The translations under genes and the position numbers were made by a program. The notes beneath the pieces were generated by a model. The model was not told the DNA's origin. It saw only the letters and a program-made list of their open reading frames with translations, and ran no database searches. Source: Ciona intestinalis (taxonomy: Eukaryota > Chordata > Ascidiacea > Phlebobranchia > Cionidae). Taken from it: a DNA stretch of 64,000 nucleotides. Below are positions 25,201 to 34,200 of the stretch, piece by piece. How positions within the stretch are numbered: position 1 is the stretch's first letter; each line of letters begins with the position of its first letter. The stretch spans positions 1-64,000 of the forward strand of contig NW_004190499.2 of assembly GCF_000224145.3 (NCBI RefSeq), written 5' to 3'.

Positions 25201-28200
25201 CTTACGGTGCACCAGTTATTATCAAAGCTGTGTTTAAGCGACAAACCAGGGGTCGCTTGGACCACGAGCTAAAGTGTAAGAAGAAGGTTGGAACAATTTT
25301 TGTTCACCCCACCACCCATTGTATTACCGTACACTGTAAATAGAATAAATAACATGTGTCTGTAAAAATATAAAATCCAACCAGTTGTTTTTTTTAATTT
25401 AAACAACAGTAAAACTAAAATAATGACCAGAACTAACATATCCTCTAGATGTGTTTTGAGCTGACGAAGATCTACACACCAACCTCAGATGAGGAAGTTA
25501 CGACCTTCATTAAGAAACAGGAAAGCAAAGGTACAACATTATAATAAAGATTTTTTTAATTTGTAAATGTAAAATAAAGTAAACAACAATATTTAAATCA
25601 GAAAAAAAATTTAAAAATTAAAAAAAAAAATCGGTAAAAAAAACTTTATTATTGTTTGTAAACAAGAAACCATATTTAAACTTAAAAAAATAAAAAGTCA
25701 AAAAAATATATTTTTCAGAAAAACGTAACAAGCGCAAACTATCGAAACCCCTGCTTTATGTTCCCCCTGTTGAAACCGATCAACCAAAGCAAACTACTAT
25801 CCCTGATCGCCCCGCTGCCCCCACCCAACTTACCCCAGCCCAACCTGCCCCGGCCCAACTTACCCCCAACCCTTCTGTACCCCAACATTCACCCACTGTT
25901 GAGGGGAAACCCCCAACACCCCAGGAAAGTGAAGACAAGCCACAAACAGGTGAACTTAAAGCTAGTCAAGTTAAAATAATAAACATGTTTAATAATATTT
26001 TCAACAACCCGTTTTTTTATTTTTTTATTAAAAAATAAAACAATTTTTTTGAAAAATAGTCCAAAACACTGAAATTAACCTCTTTTTTTAAATTTTTTAA
26101 TTAACCCCCAAACATTTGTTTGTCAGATAAACCATCGAAAGAAAAACATTGCTTCATGAAAGGGGAGACGGTCCTGGCCAAGTGGGTCGATTGCCGATTA
26201 TATTTCGCTAAGATTCTGCAATGTTTCGCCGAAGGTGATGTCATAATGGTTGTTGTTGTTGTTGTGTTATTACATCATAATGCAAAGATTGTTATGAAGA
26301 AGCAAATTTTTCTAAACTAATGTCATTTTGCTGCAAATTTCCTTTTCTTTGTTGATTTAATTAATTTGATCTTCGCTATCGTATTTGAAAAGATAAAAAA
26401 AAAATTATGTTAAAGTTTTTTACTCTCATTCTGCTGCCCTTCTCATCTTTTAATTAATATGATCTTTATTGCTGTATTTGCACAGATTATAAATATAATA
26501 TATCTATGTTGTCGCAGACACATACAAGATCAGATACTTTGACGGCCATGTTAAAATTGTTAAAGAAGATTTCCTTCGTCCTTATACGGGGGAAGTCCCC
26601 CAGTTACCCCCAACCCCATCCACCCACAAGAAGCCCCGCCATCAGTCCGAGGACAATCGTCCGAAATCATTGCCACGGAAACCGTCGGAAAAAGTTCGAC
26701 GCGCCTCAGAGTCGAGCCCCGGTAAGCTCGGCAGGGAGCATGAGGGACCAGCATTGGTTGCGACAGATCTCGGGACGCGGAGCAAGACGAACAAAATAAG
26801 TGGTAAGATAGATATCTTATAATTTTTAATATTTATTAGAAAAAAAAATTAACAGCAAAAAAGTCCCTCATTTTTTTCTCTTTTGCAGATTTTATTTTTT
26901 TTATTGTAAAACAAAGTTATTTTCTGTTCATTAAATGCTTTACTCATTAATTTTAATGATTTCCATAGAAACAGTATTATACCTTGCCCCAGTGGAGCGC
27001 GTAAAATATCGAGCGGGTGAACAAGTGTTGTGCCGGTGGACGGATCGCAAGTTTTACCCGGCCACCGTTATCAAGCAGAAGGATCTAGGTCTGTTTGTGT
27101 GGATTATTATGGTGTATTCTGTATTTGTAAGGTTTTTTTGTGGGCACCAGAGTTGGCCCATTACCCCAACATAAATGGTTTAGTTTATGTTTGCGTAATC
27201 AACACCCCCCCACTTTATTACAGATCATTATTTAATCAAATATTTCGACAACCGTAAGAAAGTCGTGAAACATAATTGGTTATCGCCGTGGAAACCACCC
27301 GTTTCAACAACCAATCAGGCGGCTCCTTCTACTCAAACAACCAATCAGGCGACAGCAGCTGTTTCAACGACCAATCAGGTCAAAGGGAAAGATAAACCGA
27401 CCAATCAGGATGCAGGGGAGCCTGTATCGACCAATGAGAAGTCAGCAGTGGTTGAACCAACCAATCAGATTGATTCACAGAATACAGGGACCAATCAGAA
27501 TAAAGCAGTGACGCCTGAAAAGAAAAAGGTAAAATAAATAAATTCCTGATATATCTCGTAACACTGTTAATGTGCATGTAACTTATCATTACATGGCAAG
27601 GCAACGACAGTCGTTGTTACAATATATATATGTTCTGTTATATGGGTGAGGTCCTACAGTGAGGCAAGTCATGGGACCTGGGATTTAGACCGGGGTTGGC
27701 CCATTACCCCAACATTGTATATGCACATTCTATCCTATATGGGTGAGGGTGAGGCATGCCATAGGACCTGGGATTTAGACCACAGTTGTCCCATTACCCC
27801 AACATTGTATATGCACATTCTATTGTATATGGGTGAGGTCCTACAGTGAGGCACGCCATGGGACCTGGGATTTAGGCCAGATTTGGCCCATTACCCCAAC
27901 ATTGTACATGCACATTCTATTCTATATGGGTGAGGTCCTACAGTGAAACATGCCATGGAACCTGGGATTTAGACCAGAGTTGGCCCATTTTCCCAACATT
28001 GTATATGCACATTCTATTCTATATGGGTGAGGTCCTACAGTGAGGCACGCCATGGGACCTGGGATTCAGACCAGAGTTGGCCCATCACCTCAACACCAAG
28101 GGTGCTACAACACATTAGTAACCACTGGGTTGGAGCAATTCACCCCAAACTTATATCACATAGCGCTAACCACTGTGCTAAACAATGATACCTTTATGAC

Positions 28201-31200
28201 ATCACAGAGCGAGGTAAATAAAGATGGAGCATCTAAACAAGGGGATTTCCCCGTTCTGTTTACGAAAGGAAGTTCAGTGTTGGCGCGATGGAAAGATTGT
28301 AGAAGTTACCCCGGGACTATACTTGCTGTGCATGACGATGGTACGTAGGCGTATCATATATAGTAGCATGGTAATGGTACGTGTCTTGTATATTAGTGTG
28401 TAGAGGTGGCATTCTGCTGGTCCTAATGTTGCCAGTTATTTTTAGTCAGTCACTACTATAGTGCATTTTGTATCTCAATCACGTATCAGCATCATGTTTC
28501 TTATATAGTTTGTAACTTTATGGGTGAACTGGTATCTTGTATAAGAGCATGGATGAATGAAAGAAACTTGTTTATTCTTGGGTGACGGGGCAACGGCAGT
28601 CGTCATAACACGGGTGTTCTGTTTCATACACCTCGTGCCCGCTTATAAGTTCATAGACACCATATATTAAACATAGACACCATATATTAAACATAGACAC
28701 CATATATTAAACATAGACACCATATATTAAACATAGACACCATATATTAAACATAGACACCATATATTAAACATAGACACCATATATAAACATAGACATC
28801 ATATATTAAACATAGACATCATATATAAACATAGACATCATATATTAAACATAGACATCATATATAAACATAGACACCATATATTAAACATAGACATCAT
28901 ATATTAAACATAGACACCATATATTAAACATAGACATCATACACCCAGGTCAATACACTGTACAATATTACGACGGGATGACAAACCGTGTTCGCAAGGA
29001 AATGGTGAAAGCTTGGGATTCGACGGCGATACCGAAGGAAAAAAGGGGAAGGCCGAAGGTCAAAGAAAGGTCAAGAGTGATGTCATCATGTTTAATTGTT
29101 ATATATGTTATTCGATTTCGGTTGAATTAAATGTTTTTACTTAAGTAAGTCTAATAGTAAGTGAGATTGTTCGTGTTTTTATTCTTGTTCCATTTTGTAG
29201 ATTAAACAAATAATGTTTACAGAATTATATAATCAAATCTTCACTACTCTAAAAGAATGGTGTTGTTAAAAAATTAGAAAACATGATATTTCACCCGCAT
29301 CTTCCCACACAGTGTTAGACCAGAAGTAAACATCAGCAAAGGAACAATACCAACATCAGTTGTTACAACTACTAATGATAATGAGGATGAAAGCAAAACT
29401 ATCAAAGTATGTTGGTGTGTAATGTTATAATGGATATATTGAACCTGGCTTAGGTAAAAATAGGGATCCGTAACATATGCTATGACTTATAACAGTAAGG
29501 TTAAAGGTGATTTAAACATATGATGTCACCCCTGTTTCCAAAGTTGAGGTGAAATCTAACCCCAGGCCCTCCTATCTGACCCCATGTACCATCTTATCTC
29601 ATGTACCATTTTGCCTCATTTACCATATTACCCCCATGTACCATCTTTCCCGTGTACCATCTTACCTCAGTGCAAAGTACCTGGATGTTCAAAGATCTTC
29701 CGCAACCAAGGATCGTTGAAACAACATCAGAAACATTTCCACCACAAAAGATACAAATTGAGAGACGGGAGCCCTCCGAAGAGGAAGGCTTCGAAAGACG
29801 AGAAAGAAGGTGAAAGAATCTAAACTTGTTTAAAATAAAACTCAATATGAGTTTATGTTGAATGTTGGGTTACTGTATTTCCTTCTAAGAGAAAGGTATC
29901 GAAAGAAGAGAAAAAAAGATTTTGATTTGTTTTAACTAAATCACCATGCATGTGTGATGGATAAATAAGTGGCTTTGAAACATCAACAACAGTTAGTCTA
30001 TTATAAATGAACACGTCATGTGAGTTAGGCCCGAGTTGGCCCATTACATCAACACCCAGGGGACTACAACAGATTAATGACCACTGCGTTGGAGCAATAC
30101 CTGTTAAAGTGTCTTGCACAAGGACACATACGCCCCCAAATGCCTATTAGCATCTGTATTATCTACCTTTCAGTTTAACCCAGCAGTAACAGTTGATATA
30201 TTGTCCCCAAATATTTATAGTGAGCGTCAAGCGTCGGGTGTCAGCGGATTACCACAAGTCTCATGAAGCTATGGAAGTTAAGAGCCGCGGCACCACGGAG
30301 CCAAAGAACCGTGGCACCACGGAGCCGAAGAGCCGCGGTGGGAAGCCGGTGATTGAGATTCTACGAATGCAACAAGATCTTCTGCATGATGAAGGTGGGC
30401 TGTTAAGGTTAAAATAATAGTTGTGGTTTAATTGATAAAGTTTGCTGATGTCTATTCTATATTGGTGAGGTCCTTGTCAAGTCCTGGGATTTAAACCAGA
30501 GTTGGCCCATTACCCATTTTTTAGAAACAATGGCCTCAAATTTGGCATTAAATCATAAATCTCTTCTAACTTAAGTCAATTCTTTATTTATGAAATATAT
30601 CATGGTTGTTGTTGCCTTACATTGATGGTAACCCTCTTTGTTTGTTTTGCAGAAACTTCCGTGGAAAGTTGGGAAAAGCAAAAGTATGTTCTTGGGTGGC
30701 TCGTTTATTCTTTAAAGAAATTTATTCTATAACAGAAGTAATAAAACACAGCAGAGGGATGGTAGGATAGGAAATAGAACAATTGTTGAAACTCGTAAAC
30801 AACATGCATTAATATGAAACCAGCCGTTACGCAACCGGCGAAGTAAATAAATTCCAGATTCACCTGCCTGCCTCACACTGCCGGCAGTAAAAAAACATAT
30901 GTTTAAAATTATGGCAGCCAATGGCATCGGAAACAAACAAGTTTAACCCCACTGTTACGCAGGGTGGATGGAAGATCTGGTAGCGATGCTAAATCATCCG
31001 ATGATCAGAAAGTTGCTGCTGTGGAAGTACAGGTTAGTTGTGGGGGTGGAACATTTGTGTGTTTGCTCTGTAACGAATGGTACCGGGTTCAAGGCTTGAT
31101 GCTGCTACCATTGTGGGCGTATGTATCCTTAAACGAAACAGTAATTGCTCCAANNNNNNNNNNNNNNNNNNNNNNNNNNNNNNNNNNNNNNNNNNNNNNN

Positions 31201-34200
31201 NNNNNNNNNNNNNNNNNNNNNNNNNNNNNNNNNNNNNNNNNNNNNNNNNNNNNNNNNNNNNNNNNNNNNNNNNNNNNNACACCATATATTAAACATAGAC
31301 ACCATATATTAAACATAGACACCATATATTAAACATAGACACCATATATTAAACATAGACACCATATATTAAACATAGACACCATATATTAAACATAGAC
31401 ACCATATATAAACATAGACATCATATATTAAACATAGACATCATATATAAACATAGACATCATATATTAAACATAGACATCATATATAAACATAGACACC
31501 ATATATTAAACATAGACATCATATATAAACATAGACACCATATATTAAACATAGACATCATACACCCAGGTCAATACACTGTACAATATTACGACGGGAT
31601 GACAAACCGTGTTCGCAAGGAAATGGTGAAAGCTTGGGATTCAACGGCGATACCGAAGGAAAAAAGGGGAAGGCCGAAGGTCAAAGAAAGGTCAAGAGTG
31701 ATGTCATCATGTTTAATTGTTATATATGTTAATTGGTTTCGGTTGAATTAAATGTTTTTACTTAAGTAAGTCTAATAGTAGTGTGGTTGAGATTGTTCGT
31801 GTTTTTATTCTTGTTCCATTTTTTAGATTAAACAAATAATGTTTACAGAATTATATAATCAAATCTTCACTACTCTAAAAGAATGGTGTTGTTAAAAAAT
31901 TAGAAAACAAGATATTTCACCTGCATCTTCCCACACAGTGTTAGACCAGAAGTAAACATCAGCAAAGGAACAATACCAACATCAGTTGTTACAACTACTA
32001 ATGATAATGAGGATGAAAGCAAAACTATCAAAGTATGTTGGTGTGTAATGTTATAATGGATATATTGAACCTGGCTTAGGTAAAAATAGGGATCCGTAAC
32101 ATATGCTATGACTTATAACAGTAAGGTTAAAGGTGATTTAAACATATGATGTCACCCCTGTTTCCAAAGTTGAGGTGAAATCTAACCCCAGGCCCTCCTA
32201 TCTGACCCCATGTACCATCTTACCTGGTGTTCCATCTGACCCCATGTACCATCTTACCTGGTGTTCCATCTGAGCCCATGTACCATCTTACCTGGTGTTC
32301 CATCTGAGCCCATGTACCATCTTATCTCATGTACCATTTTGCCTCATTTACCATATTACCCCCATGTACCATCTTTCCCTTGTACCATCTTACCCCAGTG
32401 CAAAGTACCTGGATGTTCAAAGATCTTCCGAAACCAAGGATCGTTGAAACAACATCAGAAACATTTCCACCACAAAAGATACAAACTGAGAGACGGGAGC
32501 CCTCCGAAGAGGAAGGCTTCGAAAGACGAGAAAGAAGGTGAAAGAATCTAAACTTGTTTAAAATAAAACTCAATATGAGTTTATGTTGAATGTTGGGTTA
32601 CTGTATTTCCTTCTAAGAGAAAGGTATCGAAAGAAGAGAAAAAAAGATTTTGATTTGTTTTAACTAAATCACCATGCATGTGTGATGGATAAATAAGTGG
32701 CTTTGAAACATCAACAACAGTTAGTCTATTATAAATGAACACGTCATGTGAGTTAGGCCCGAGTTGGCCCATTACATCAACACCCAGGGTACTACAACAG
32801 ATTAGTGACCACTGCGTTGGAGCAATACCTGTTAAAGTGTCTTGCACAAGGACACATACGCCCCCAAATGCCTATTAGCATCTGTATTATCTACCTTTCA
32901 GTTTAACCCAGCAGTAACAGTTGATATATTGTCCCCAAATATTTATAGTGAGCGTCAAGCGTCGGGTGTCAGCGGATTACCACAAGTCTCATGAAGCTAT
33001 GGAAGTTAAGAGCCGCGGCACCACAGAGCCGAAGAACCGTGGCACCACGGAGCCGAAGAGTCGCGGTGGGAAGCCGGTGATTGAGATTCTACGAATGCAA
33101 CAAGATCTTCTGCATGATGAAGGTAGGTTGGTAACGATTGAAATAATAGTTGTGGTTTAAAGTTTGCTGATGTCTATTCTATATGGGTGAGGTCCTTGTC
33201 AAGTCCTGGGATTTAATCCAGAGTTGGCCCATTACCCATTTTTTAGAAACAATGGCCTCAAATTTGGCATTAAATCATAAATCTCTTCTAACTTAAGTCA
33301 ATTCTTTATTTATGAATTATATCATGGTTGTTGTTGCCTTACATTGATGGTAACCCTCTTTGTTTGTTTTGCAGAAACTTCCGTGGAAAGTTGGGAAAAG
33401 CAAAAGTATGTTCTTGGGTGGCTCGTTTATTCTTTAAAGAAATTTATTCTATAACAGAAGTAATAAAACACAGCAGAGGGATGGTAGGATAGGAAATAGA
33501 ACAATTGTTGAAACTCGTAAACAACATGCATTAATATGAAACCAGCCGTTACGCAACCGGCGAAGTAAATAAATTCCAGATTCACCTGCCTGCCTCACAC
33601 TGCCGGCAGTAAAAAAACATATGTTTAAAATTATGGCAGCCAATGGCATCGGAAACAAACAAGTTTAACCCCACTGTTACGCAGGGTGGATGGAAGATCT
33701 GGTAGCGATGCTAAATCATCCGATGATCAGAAAGTTGCTGCTGTGGAAGTACAGGTTAGTTGTGGGGGTGGAACATTTGTGTGTTTGCTCTGTAACGAAT
33801 GGTACCGGGTTCAAGGCTTGATGCTGCTACCATTGTGGGCGTATGTATCCTTAAACGAAACAGTAATTGCTCCAACCCAGTGGTCCCTAATGGGTTGTCC
33901 AAATTATCAGCCATACATAAAACAATCACGCACAAAGTTACATACGGGTGTTATGTTGCATACACTTGTGTCTGCTTGCAAGTGCTTAGAGAAACCACTA
34001 CAATCTTCCCCAAAAGAACACAATGGTAGCAGCATTAAACCCTGAACCAGTAACCTCTGGGTTCAAGGCATGCTTCCCACTATAGTACATTCCATGTTTA
34101 ACCAAACACCCCCCAGGATAAAGCTGAGAAAGAGCTGGTGAACGAAGATGTTGTTAGGTGTGGATGTGGTGCTGAGGTAGAAGGAGGGTTCATGATCCAG

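Noticed and set aside
22390..25530. Reading the transposase exons as an independent, recently inserted transposon
   Set aside because: The coding sequence is broken by six spliceosomal introns, no inverted terminal repeats or TA duplications flank it, and phases join it to host exons on both sides.
28652..28947. Regular 20-bp repeats resembling a CRISPR array
   Set aside because: Units are contiguous with no unique spacers, the host is a eukaryote, and the array lies in an intron.
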